A stretch of 64,000 nt of DNA from Zhihengliuella sp. ISTPL4 (GTDB lineage Bacteria; Actinomycetota; Actinomycetes; Actinomycetales; Microbacteriaceae): assembly GCF_002848265.1 (NCBI RefSeq), contig NZ_CP025422.1, positions 1,392,717-1,456,716 of the forward strand, written 5' to 3'. The position numbers and the translations under genes are program-made. How positions within the stretch are numbered: the first letter of the stretch is position 1; every line of letters starts with the position of its first letter. Shown piece after piece: positions 55,442-63,321 of the stretch. The notes under the pieces were generated by a model. It was given only the letters and a program-made list of their open reading frames with translations, searched no databases and was not told the origin of the DNA.

Positions 55442-56473
55442 TCATTCACCGGTCTGCTCCCGCAGCCAAGCGACAGGATCGACCGTTCCGTCTCCTGTCG
55501 ACACTTCAAGGTGCAAGTGCGCACCAAAACTGCGTCCGGTGTTGCCGACTCGTCCGACGACTTCGCCGACGGAGACACTCTCCCCCTCACGAACTCCGAG
55601 GGAGCCGCGCAACATGTGCGCGTAGCGGCTGAATACCGTCTGCCCGTCGATCTTGCTCTCAATGTAGACCGTGACCCCGAACGCCCCGCCGTTCTCGGTC
55701 GCGATGCGGACCGTTCCGCCGGCCACGGCGCGGATCTGAGCTCCCTCACCTGGTGTGAAGTCGGCGCCTTCATGCATTCGCCCCCACCTGGGCCCGAAAC
55801 TCGACGACGTGGGCACGCTGACCGGGAACGGCCACTGCACCTCAGCATCGGGATCGAGCAGCAGGGATCCGCTGAAGTAACGGATTCCTGCTGCCGCCGC
55901 GAGCTGCGGGACAGACGTCACGCTGAAGCCGTTCGACCGACCAAGGTCCTCCGCCGCAGCATCCTCCGGCACGACAAACGCCTGAATGTCACTATCGGCG
56001 GCGGATCCGTCGCTCTCGGAGGGCGCGAACCGCGCCGTGGTATCCGTCCTGGCCGCCGCGACGGTCTCGGCCGGGATCGTCATGCCGACCATGAACGAGG
56101 AAGCGACGGTCAATGTGCCCACCACGATGAGCGTTCTCCCGATTCGCCGCCCGATGGACCTCGCAGGAGCAGGCTTTGCAACGCGTCGAGCGTCCTGCTC
56201 CGTGGGGGTGGTGGATGGAGTCGTGTTCACCGTCTTCGCCGGAGTCCGCACGTCGTGCTCTCGGCTCGGAATGCCCTCGTCACGAGGTCGATGGTCGGAT
56301 GCACTGATTGGTGGAATCGGCGGATGGGACAGGGCCTCGCGCCTGCGCCGAAGTTCGGAGCGGGTGACTGGCGGAGTCGGGGCTGTCGACGCGGTCTCTC
56401 GGCGTCGAAGCTCCGACCGCGTGAGAAGCGGCTCCGGTCGAATGTTCGGCTCGAGAGGGTCATGTGTGGTCAC
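55442..56473 (-). CDS. M23 family peptidase (LytM type)
   Basis: This protein of about 343 residues has a basic, disordered N-terminal region with the repeated motif TRSELRRR and one transmembrane segment (TLIVVGTLTVASSFMVG, about residue 120). The C-terminal M23 domain has the ligands intact: RMHEGADFTPG and GAHLHLEV, with FSRYAHML between. It would cleave peptidoglycan peptides. The GTG at 56473 with GGAGG 8 bases upstream is preferred over a TTG at 56548; it overlaps the lnt gene by 14 bases. Confidence 0.85.
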   Translation of the reverse strand: MTTHDPLEPNIRPEPLLTRSELRRRETASTAPTPPVTRSELRRRREALSHPPIPPISASDHRPRDEGIPSREHDVRTPAKTVNTTPSTTPTEQDARRVAKPAPARSIGRRIGRTLIVVGTLTVASSFMVGMTIPAETVAAARTDTTARFAPSESDGSAADSDIQAFVVPEDAAAEDLGRSNGFSVTSVPQLAAAAGIRYFSGSLLLDPDAEVQWPFPVSVPTSSSFGPRWGRMHEGADFTPGEGAQIRAVAGGTVRIATENGGAFGVTVYIESKIDGQTVFSRYAHMLRGSLGVREGESVSVGEVVGRVGNTGRSFGAHLHLEVSTGDGTVDPVAWLREQTGE

Positions 56474-58082
56474 GGTTCGGGCCTCCGGATTCGGGTTCGG
56501 GGGTCGAGTCTGGGCCGTTCGACGATGCACGTCGAACGATGAGGGCAAGTGTTGCGAGGCTTCCGAACGCGAGCAATGGCGCGCTCAACGCGAGCCACTT
56601 CTCCGCGAGGATGCCTGGTGCGATGCCTGAGCGGAGCGGCACATCCGTGATTGCGGCAGCGACCGTGTCGACGCCTGCTGTGTCGAGGATCGCGCCGTCC
56701 GGGGCTATGACTTGACTGGTGCCCACAGTGGAAACGTTCACCACGCTCTTACCGGTCTGGATGGCACGCATCCGGGCAAAGGCCAGTTGCTGAAGGTTCT
56801 CGTCGGAGCCGCGGAAGTCCGCGTTGTTGGTTTGGAAGATGTAGAGCTTCACATCCTGCTCAGCAGCGGCACGGATCACGTCGTCGAAGATCACGTCGAA
56901 GCAGATCGCGAGACCGATGTCGGTCTCGCCGACGGTCACGACGGGTGGGTTCGTGCCGGCAGTGTACTCGCGCTGGATCAGCCCGACGAGGTCGGGGGCA
57001 AGGCGCTCGTACAACCATCGGTCGGGGACGTACTCGCCGAATGGGACGGGATTGACCTTGTCGTGGACTTGAGAGCTGCCGGGGTTTGCCGTCCACAGGA
57101 AGGAGGTGTTGAACGTCTCATCGCCTCGTGCCGTCGCCGCGTTCGCCAGAAGCGGCGCCCCCGTCCGGGACACGATCCGATTCAGTTCAGAGGCGGCCTG
57201 TCGGTTGCGGAACGGGTCGAACTCCGCCGATCCTTCGGGCCAAACGAGCACGTCCATGTTCCGGTCGAGAATCGGTTCCGATGCCTCGACCTGTGCTTTG
57301 AGCAGGTCACCCGAGGCTCTACCGTCGAAGTAGCCTGAGGGACCGTTGCCTTGGACCCACCCAACCGCGAATGTGCCCGCGCCTGTCGTCGCATATTGCG
57401 GTGTCACACTGAGTCCGAAAACCAGGACGACAGCGGGCGTCAGAACGGACACTGCGCGCAACCCGATACGAAGCCACTGCACGATGCTCGCAGCGATGAC
57501 CGCGATGGTGAGCGAGAGCCCGGTCACACCGATCCACGACGTAGCTTCCGGGAACGGGCTCTCTACCTGCGTCATCCCGAGTCGCACCCAGGGGAACCCG
57601 CCGTACGGCCACGATCCGAGCACGATCTCGCGGGCAACCCACAACCCGCCGACCAGTGCGGGTACGGCGACGATTTGCCAGACACGACGGCCACGGAAGC
57701 GGCTCGTCCATCGGTATGCCAGCGCTATGGGAACCGCACCGAGCCCGAACAGGAGAGCCTGCAGCCCCGACAACGCGATGCGTGGCAACGGCCCGAGGAA
57801 CTGACCAACCCAATCGAGGTGAAGCGCGTAGAACGTGACACCGAACGCGAGACCGACGAGCAGCGCTCCGCCGACGCTACGTCCGACGGTCGCAACCAAG
57901 GTGAGGACGACGCTGACGAACGCGAGGGGCCACCAACTGACCTCGGGGGTCGCGAGGTCCATGGCGAGTCCACCGACCGCCGACAGTGGAACGGCGACCC
58001 ATACACCGACGAGTGGTCGCGTGAGATCAGTGTGCGTCGTTCGGGCCTCAGACGTCGGCGTGGAGTGGAGTGTCGTCGGCAT
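56460..58082 (-). CDS. lnt: Apolipoprotein N-acyltransferase
   Basis: This 540-residue membrane enzyme has about seven transmembrane helices (residues 20-215 and a last one near 500) around a nitrilase-fold domain. The catalytic triad is visible as the Glu of VLVWPEGSA, the Lys of HDKVNPVPFGEYVP and the Cys of GLAICFDVIF. It N-acylates the lipidated cysteine of lipoproteins. It is likely an extra island-borne copy, since the chromosome of such bacteria normally has its own lnt. It is followed by an M23 gene (14-base overlap) and preceded by a CtaG-like gene with a 3-base gap. Confidence 0.92.
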   Translation of the reverse strand: MPTTLHSTPTSEARTTHTDLTRPLVGVWVAVPLSAVGGLAMDLATPEVSWWPLAFVSVVLTLVATVGRSVGGALLVGLAFGVTFYALHLDWVGQFLGPLPRIALSGLQALLFGLGAVPIALAYRWTSRFRGRRVWQIVAVPALVGGLWVAREIVLGSWPYGGFPWVRLGMTQVESPFPEATSWIGVTGLSLTIAVIAASIVQWLRIGLRAVSVLTPAVVLVFGLSVTPQYATTGAGTFAVGWVQGNGPSGYFDGRASGDLLKAQVEASEPILDRNMDVLVWPEGSAEFDPFRNRQAASELNRIVSRTGAPLLANAATARGDETFNTSFLWTANPGSSQVHDKVNPVPFGEYVPDRWLYERLAPDLVGLIQREYTAGTNPPVVTVGETDIGLAICFDVIFDDVIRAAAEQDVKLYIFQTNNADFRGSDENLQQLAFARMRAIQTGKSVVNVSTVGTSQVIAPDGAILDTAGVDTVAAAITDVPLRSGIAPGILAEKWLALSAPLLAFGSLATLALIVRRASSNGPDSTPEPESGGPNRDHT

Positions 58083-58085
58083 TGC

Positions 58086-59024
58086 TCAGGCGTCCCGCTC
58101 GCGGAGTTTCTGGAGGTACGCGTTGTACTCATCCAGCTCGGATGATCCGTACATGTCTACGTACCGGTCCTGTGCCTTGGATCGTGCGGTGTCCTCCCGG
58201 AACCATCGGTGCATGACGTAGATCAGCATCAGGAGCGTGGGGGCCTCGCCGTACGACCAGGCGAGTCCGCCGGCGAGCCGCTGGTCTTCGATGGGGTCGA
58301 GTCCCATGGCCTGCGTGGGCGCGACGAAGTGGGTGATGAGCATGGTGGTGGCCATCATGAGGAACACTCCGAAGAAGGCGTGCAGCGCGGCTTCGGCGAA
58401 CACATCGAGGGCGCGGCCGCCGTGACTGAGGCGAACGGGTAGCGGGTCGGAGCTCAGGATGGGGATTGTGAAGATGATGCCCGCGCCGAGGAACGCCACC
58501 TCGAGGGTGATGTGTCCCGCGGTCGAGCTCAGGAGGGAGTCTGCGAACCCCGCGAGGTACAGGCCGTAGAACGCGGCCAGATAGAGAGGGAGCGCCGCCC
58601 ATGGGCTCAGAGCCCAGCGCGCGAGTCTGCTGCGCAGCCCCGCGTGGGCGACGGCGAGTGCCCTACGCCCCAGCCCTACGTGCGGGGTGGCGCGGAGCAG
58701 CAAGGTGCCCGGAGATCCCAGGATGAGTAGCGGCGGAATCGCCATCATCAGAGTGAGCTGCTGGAACATGAACACCGACATCAACGCGTAGCCGTAATTC
58801 TCCACGGCGAGACCGGTCGTCCCAGCCAGGAGCGCGCAGCCGCTGAGGAAGCTGAACGTACGCCAGATGGACCAGCGTCGACCGTGCGTCCACATGCGAA
58901 CGGCCCCGACCATGTAGAGAAGTGCAAGCAGCCCAGCGACCACCGGCAGCACCGGAAGCGCCCCCGGAACCACGGCGAAGTAGTCAGGGAAGGTGGGCGC
59001 GACGTCGGGGATCCACGGAGTCAT
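58086..59024 (-). CDS. CtaG/caa3-type cytochrome c oxidase assembly family protein
   Basis: This 312-residue protein has about seven transmembrane helices. Conserved features of the CtaG family are QQLTLMMAIPPLLILGSPGTLLLR and PLYLAAFYGLYL, then HITLEVAFLGAGIIFTIPIL, and a late helix LMLIYVMHRWF. The family helps insert copper into cytochrome oxidase. A second related protein runs off the window end. It overlaps nothing but lies 3 bases from lnt in the same orientation. Confidence 0.88.
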   Translation of the reverse strand: MTPWIPDVAPTFPDYFAVVPGALPVLPVVAGLLALLYMVGAVRMWTHGRRWSIWRTFSFLSGCALLAGTTGLAVENYGYALMSVFMFQQLTLMMAIPPLLILGSPGTLLLRATPHVGLGRRALAVAHAGLRSRLARWALSPWAALPLYLAAFYGLYLAGFADSLLSSTAGHITLEVAFLGAGIIFTIPILSSDPLPVRLSHGGRALDVFAEAALHAFFGVFLMMATTMLITHFVAPTQAMGLDPIEDQRLAGGLAWSYGEAPTLLMLIYVMHRWFREDTARSKAQDRYVDMYGSSELDEYNAYLQKLRERDA

Positions 59025-59073
59025 CGACGGGCCCCCTCCGGCCTGTCGATGAGCTGAGCGATGAGTGCCGACA

Positions 59074-59409
59074 TCAGGGTCGGGGGAACTTGATAAGGCT
59101 TCCCGCTACCAGGAAGACGACTGCTGCCGCGGGCTGGATTCCGGTCCAGACCGGTCCGGCGAACGGGAAGGGCATGACGGGATTCCACAGGACGGCGATG
59201 GCGATGAACACCGGGATCCACCACCAGTGGCGCGCTTGCACGGCGAACCATCCGACGATGACCGCGAGGATCGACGTGACGTAGAGGATGACCGAGGCCC
59301 AGTCACTCGCCAGCAGCACGGGGGCGAGGAACAGCACCGCGGCTGCGAGCAGACTCGGAGCAAGAGCGTTCCGCTGATAGGTGGAAGGGGTCCGCTTCTT
59401 CTGTGTCAT
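59074..59409 (-). CDS. Small membrane protein, DUF6804-like
   Basis: This 111-residue protein has four hydrophobic segments and no charged loops except the N terminus (MTQKKRTPSTYQRNAL). Its pattern (ILAVIVGWFAVQARHWWWIP, LWNPVMPFPFAGP) is that of a small family that I recall as DUF6804, function unknown. It overlaps lspA by 4 bases (ATGA), so it is translated with it. The longer frame upstream is a shadow of lspA. Confidence 0.6.
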   Translation of the reverse strand: MTQKKRTPSTYQRNALAPSLLAAAVLFLAPVLLASDWASVILYVTSILAVIVGWFAVQARHWWWIPVFIAIAVLWNPVMPFPFAGPVWTGIQPAAAVVFLVAGSLIKFPRP

Positions 59410-59948
59410 GAGCGTCCCCATCCTTCGCTCATGTCCTGTGGCATCGAAGCGGGAGGCGTGACGACGTCGTCCTCTGGACCACGGCGGCGCCGAAGTAGCC
59501 CGACGACCAGCACGACGGCACCGACCCCCAGCGCCACGTCCGCCAGATTGCCGATGAAGAGGTCCGAGTAGGCGAGGAAGTCGGTGACGTACCCGCGGCC
59601 GAACGCAGGGGGTGCGAAGAGACGGTCCAGGACGTTGCCGATGGCTCCCCCGAGAATGAACCCGATACCGACCGCCCACCACGTGGTACGGGATCGGATT
59701 GCGCTCCTGATGAGCACGACCGTCGCTGCGATTCCGACTGCGGTCAGCAGCGGAGTCGCGCTGGAACCGAACGACAGGATGGCACCCGGGTTGAACGCCA
59801 GTTGCAGCCCGAAGAGGTCTCCCAGTAGCGGAATGCGCTCCGTGGTACTCAGTTGCGCCAAGGCGACCGCCTTCGACACTTGGTCGATGATGACGGTCGC
59901 ACCGGCGACGGCGAACGCGATGGCGAGCTTCGGCACGCGCGCACTCAT
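59406..59948 (-). CDS. lspA: Lipoprotein signal peptidase II
   Basis: This 180-residue membrane aspartic protease removes signal peptides from prolipoproteins. It has four transmembrane helices and the family blocks DQVSKAVAL, FNPGAILSFGS, GGAIGNVLDRL (first catalytic Asp) and IGNLADVALGVG (second). It is likely an additional copy carried with lnt in this cluster; two lipoprotein-processing genes beside lipoproteins and M23 enzymes suggest dedicated maturation. The start is ATG at 59948; the upstream extension is not protein-like. Confidence 0.93.
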   Translation of the reverse strand: MSARVPKLAIAFAVAGATVIIDQVSKAVALAQLSTTERIPLLGDLFGLQLAFNPGAILSFGSSATPLLTAVGIAATVVLIRSAIRSRTTWWAVGIGFILGGAIGNVLDRLFAPPAFGRGYVTDFLAYSDLFIGNLADVALGVGAVVLVVGLLRRRRGPEDDVVTPPASMPQDMSEGWGRS

Positions 59949-59950
59949 GA

Positions 59951-60337
59951 TCACGCGCCTCCTTCCGTGTCGGCCGCTGCTCGGTCGCGCCGGCGGCGCT
60001 TCCACCCGGCGAACGCGACACCGACAGCGCCCGCTACGAGAACGAACCCCATGCCGATGACGAACAGGATGCCGAGGAACCCGAGATCGTCTCGTTCCAC
60101 CGGCCGCTCTCCGTTCTGCCTTTGATGACGGTCCTTGTCCGACTCTGTCTCTTCGGGCGACGGCGAAGGCGACGGCGTTGAACTCTGTTCCGGAGTGGGG
60201 GACGCGGTAACTGGTGCGACGTCCCCAACTGCGGACGCTGAAACCGAAGGCGAAACCAGCAGGACCGTCGCGAGGATCAGCAACGCACACGCGACGGCAC
60301 CCCACGCATGTTTCGTCGTGGCCATCGGATGTCTCAT
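59951..60337 (-). CDS. Hypothetical secreted or membrane-anchored protein
   Basis: This 128-residue protein has a signal-like N-terminal helix (WGAVACALLILATVLLVS). A Pro/Ser/Thr-rich spacer of about 40 residues, a charged stretch and a C-terminal transmembrane helix (GILFVIGMGFVLVAGAVGVAFAGW) follow, then a basic end. It starts with ATG behind GAGGAT and lies 2 bases from lspA. No family recognised. The architecture resembles small CopC-domain partners without the domain. Confidence 0.55.
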   Translation of the reverse strand: MRHPMATTKHAWGAVACALLILATVLLVSPSVSASAVGDVAPVTASPTPEQSSTPSPSPSPEETESDKDRHQRQNGERPVERDDLGFLGILFVIGMGFVLVAGAVGVAFAGWKRRRRDRAAADTEGGA

Positions 60338-60379
60338 GTGTGATCCTCGTTTCGGTCGGTGTATTTCGGACGAACGTAT

Positions 60380-61393
60380 TCAGGGGCGCTTCATGATGTG
60401 GCGTGCAATCGAGATCGCGTCACGGCGTGCCCCGTCGAAGGTGTCTGAATCCTGGCTACCGTGGCTCGGCATGCCGACGACGAACAGACCTGGGACGCTC
60501 GTAGTCCCGCGCTTCCGGCGACTGGACGTGGCATCGAGTACCGGACGGGGAAGCCAGCCGTCCGCGGGCAGGTATCCGGTCGCGTAGATGATGGACTGCG
60601 GAACGATACGACGACCATCGTCGAAGACGATGTGTGCTCCGTCTGCGGCGATGGCCGCAGGCAGCACCTCGATGCCGAGTTGTTCCCATTCCGGATCCAG
60701 TGCGAGAGCTGCCCCACCTCGCGCTTTTGCCCGACGCCGCCCGACGCCGCGTCGTGCCGGTCGAACTGCGGAGACCGCCGACGGCTGGGACGACAGCGTG
60801 ACGCGGTGCGTGCGACTGAGCTCGCGCGCGATCTCTTGGCCGCTGTGGCCGGCTCCGACGACCAGCACGTCACCGCTGGGAATCTGGCTCGGTCCGCGAT
60901 AGTCGGCGCTATGAACCATGATCCCCGTTACCGCGGCGTCTACCGCCCAGTTCGGGATCCGAGGTCGAGCCGCGGACCCGGTGGCGCAGACGATGTTGCG
61001 CGTCTGTACCGGCCCTTCGTTCGTTGACAGAAGCAGAGTGGATCCGTCCCCCAGACGGTCCACGCCTGTCGCTCTGATGCCCCACAGCGTCGTGAGGCCT
61101 AAGGCGGCCTCGACGTCGAGAAGATGCTGTTCAAGCTCTCGCGGTGACGGGCGTCGATAGGGGTCGCCTGTGAGATGCCGGCCGGCGACCGTGCTCCGCC
61201 CGGCCTCTGTCAGGAGTGTCATCGACGACCAGCGGAACGCCCACGAACGACGCCCGTCAGGATTGCTGTCGATGACGGCGAAGTCCCGTTGCGGCTTCAG
61301 GCCCGAACGCGAGAGTTCGGCGGCGACGGAGAGACCGGCGTGGCCGGAGCCGACGATGATGACTCGACGATGAGAGAGGCCTAGGAGTGTCAT
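60380..61393 (-). CDS. FAD/NAD(P)-dependent monooxygenase-like oxidoreductase
   Basis: This 337-residue flavoprotein has two Rossmann motifs: VIIVGSGHAGLSVAAELS (residues 11-28) for FAD and VLVVGAGHSGQEIARELS (about 175-192) for NAD(P). The family segments IYATGYLP and GLFVVGMPSHGSQ follow. It resembles YUCCA/flavin-containing monooxygenase-like enzymes and the trimethyl or organosulfide oxidisers of bacteria. It overlaps the DsbA-like gene by 4 bases. The substrate is unknown; in this cluster a thiol or metal-chelate role is only a guess. Confidence 0.8.
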   Translation of the reverse strand: MTLLGLSHRRVIIVGSGHAGLSVAAELSRSGLKPQRDFAVIDSNPDGRRSWAFRWSSMTLLTEAGRSTVAGRHLTGDPYRRPSPRELEQHLLDVEAALGLTTLWGIRATGVDRLGDGSTLLLSTNEGPVQTRNIVCATGSAARPRIPNWAVDAAVTGIMVHSADYRGPSQIPSGDVLVVGAGHSGQEIARELSRTHRVTLSSQPSAVSAVRPARRGVGRRRAKARGGAALALDPEWEQLGIEVLPAAIAADGAHIVFDDGRRIVPQSIIYATGYLPADGWLPRPVLDATSSRRKRGTTSVPGLFVVGMPSHGSQDSDTFDGARRDAISIARHIMKRP

Positions 61394-62055
61394 GTTCCCT
61401 TGCCCGCTGAGAGGATCGCGTTCTCGAGGTCGTCGTAGCGCTCGAGTGTGATGGCATCGCCGTTCACGAAGAACGTCGGAGTTCCGCTTACTCCCAGTGC
61501 CTGACCGTCGTTGTAGTCGAGATCGACTCGTGCGACCGTCGCGGGGTCAGAGATCGCGGTATCGTAAGCGGCCATGTCCAGGCCGATCTCCTCAGCGAAG
61601 CCTCGGAACAAGCTCGCCCGCGATTCCTGAGCTTCACCCCATTGAGCCTGCGTCTCGAAGAGCTTGCGGTACATCTCCTCAAGGCGTCCCTGCTGCGCAG
61701 CCGCTTCGGCCGCGAACGCGGCATTCCTGGAGTTCAGGTGACCCGGTAGCGGGAAGTAGCGGATGACATAGGTGATCTCGCCGTCGTAGCGCTCGCGAAG
61801 GTCTTCGACCACGGGGTAGAAGGCTCCGCACGCTTCGCATTCGAAGTCGAGGAATTCAACGACGGTGACTGACCCGTCTCCCCCGTCGTCGAGAACGTGC
61901 GAGTTCTCGCGGAGCACCTGCGCCGTAGAGCTTCCGTTCTCGGATTCTGGCGGCGCAGTGTTCTGCTGGTTAACGATGACGACGATTACCGCGACGATAA
62001 TCAGGACGATGGTTACGGCAAGGGCAGCGAGGCCGGCTTTGACGGCGGGTTTCAT
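61390..62055 (-). CDS. DsbA-family thiol oxidoreductase, membrane-anchored
   Basis: This 221-residue protein has an N-terminal anchor helix (AALAVTIVLIIVAVIVVIV) and a DsbA-like fold. The active site is CEAC in FLDFECEACGAFYPVV, an inserted helical domain follows, and the cis-Pro loop is SGTPTFFVNG. It would form or isomerise disulfides outside the membrane. The ATG at 62055 has GGAG 6 bases upstream; a TTG upstream is less likely. It overlaps the monooxygenase gene by 4 bases. Confidence 0.9.
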   Translation of the reverse strand: MKPAVKAGLAALAVTIVLIIVAVIVVIVNQQNTAPPESENGSSTAQVLRENSHVLDDGGDGSVTVVEFLDFECEACGAFYPVVEDLRERYDGEITYVIRYFPLPGHLNSRNAAFAAEAAAQQGRLEEMYRKLFETQAQWGEAQESRASLFRGFAEEIGLDMAAYDTAISDPATVARVDLDYNDGQALGVSGTPTFFVNGDAITLERYDDLENAILSAGKGT

Positions 62056-62142
62056 CAGGTACTCCAAGGACTGTCGACACGGTCGAAGGTCGAGCGGTTG
62101 CTCGATGGGATGCGCACGCGCGAAGCGCGACGCTTCGACGGG

Positions 62143-62553
62143 TCAGGTCCGGGAGATTCCGAGCGTCGCCAGAGTCAGCGACGTCCGCCTCAGGGGGATG
62201 CTATTCGGAGCGGCGCTCGTTCGCGGCTGAGCCGCGTGGGTCTCCACGACCACGGCTGTCGTGCGCCAGAGCAGCCGATAGAGCATGACCGCTGCGACGA
62301 GTCCGCAGAGAAGACCGAGGACGCACAGCACAGCGCCCGTGACCGGGTCTACTTGTGCAGCGCCCGTGGCGAGCTGTATCACGACGCCTGCGGGTGCCGC
62401 AGCGGCTGCGTCAGCGCCTGATTCATCGGCGTCGAGCGACGTGCTGGCGGTAGTTGACGCCGTGGTGACATCGGCACTTCCGTGCTCGGCTGCGCCGACG
62501 GCGAAGATCAGGAGGAGTGTGAGCCCGATGATGCTAATGAGCCGCATTATCAT
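62143..62553 (-). CDS. Small two-TM protein of unknown function (paralogue of 54967-55395)
   Basis: This 136-residue protein has an N-terminal helix (LISIIGLTLLLIFAVGAA), a Thr/Ser/Asp/Ala-rich linker, a second helix (PVTGAVLCVLGLLCGLVAAV) and a tail ending LTLATLGISRT. It mirrors the small protein encoded at 54967-55395. It lies about 90 bases upstream of the DsbA-like gene. It starts with ATG at 62553 or at 62547, neither with a strong ribosome binding site. Confidence 0.6.
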   Translation of the reverse strand: MIMRLISIIGLTLLLIFAVGAAEHGSADVTTASTTASTSLDADESGADAAAAAPAGVVIQLATGAAQVDPVTGAVLCVLGLLCGLVAAVMLYRLLWRTTAVVVETHAAQPRTSAAPNSIPLRRTSLTLATLGISRT

Positions 62554-62661
62554 CTGGCTGCGATCCGGCCGCCCGTGGCAGGCGACCCGGATCGAATGGA
62601 ACACGATTCGATTGTAATCGTCGCTCCTACTTCTTCCTTTGAATGAGCCGTAATCACTCGG

Positions 62662-63321
62662 TCACTCCGCGCGCTTGCGTCGACGGTGCACCACGAGCAC
62701 GGTCGCCATCGCCAGAACTCCCAGCACGACGACGCCTCCGACGACCGCCAGGGCCACGACGCTCTCATCTGCCCCGTCAGCGCGCGGCTCTCGGTCGGTA
62801 TCTTGTGTGGGCGCCGCCGAGTTGGTGGCGTCGGTCGGCATCGGGGTACTGGTCAGCGCTGCTCCTGGTTGAGTACGGGTGCCTTCGTTCCCGCACGCCG
62901 GTGCGTCCCAACCGAGTGCGACGGTCGCCGTCGGATCCGCTGCGTAGTCGAACTGGTATGACTCGGAGATGGGGTGCCCGTCGCTGGACACAGCGTTCCA
63001 GAGCACCGTGTAGGTGCCCGACGCTCCGAGGGCGACGGGGGTGGTGAGCACGTTGAGTTCGATGGTGGAGCACGACGACTCGTAGAAGAGCCCGTCGGGG
63101 CCCTGCACCTGGGCGAAGCTCGTCTGGCTGAAGTCGATGAGCTCCCCGCTGAAAGTCAGTGCGACTGTGTCGAGGTTGGTGACTGTCTCGCCCGCCGATG
63201 GCACAGCGTCGGTGAGATTGTCATGTGCGGAGGCTGGGGTTGCGGTCAGCAGCACGATTGCGACAGCGGCGGCGCATACGGCTCCGCTCACGCGGCGGAT
63301 TCGGGTGGAGACGGATGTCAT
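62662..63321 (-). CDS. CopC-domain copper-binding protein with C-terminal anchor
   Basis: This 219-residue protein has a signal peptide ending ATPASAH, which leaves the copper-binding His at the mature N terminus. A CopC domain follows, with the second-site motif SSDGHPISESY and VALTFSGELI. The Thr/Pro/Ala-rich stretch is followed by a transmembrane helix (VVALAVVGGVVVLGVLAMA) and basic end, as in YcnJ-like CopC proteins. It binds copper outside the membrane and may pass it to the CtaG-like protein whose gene overlaps by 4 bases. Confidence 0.88.
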   Translation of the reverse strand: MTSVSTRIRRVSGAVCAAAVAIVLLTATPASAHDNLTDAVPSAGETVTNLDTVALTFSGELIDFSQTSFAQVQGPDGLFYESSCSTIELNVLTTPVALGASGTYTVLWNAVSSDGHPISESYQFDYAADPTATVALGWDAPACGNEGTRTQPGAALTSTPMPTDATNSAAPTQDTDREPRADGADESVVALAVVGGVVVLGVLAMATVLVVHRRRKRAE

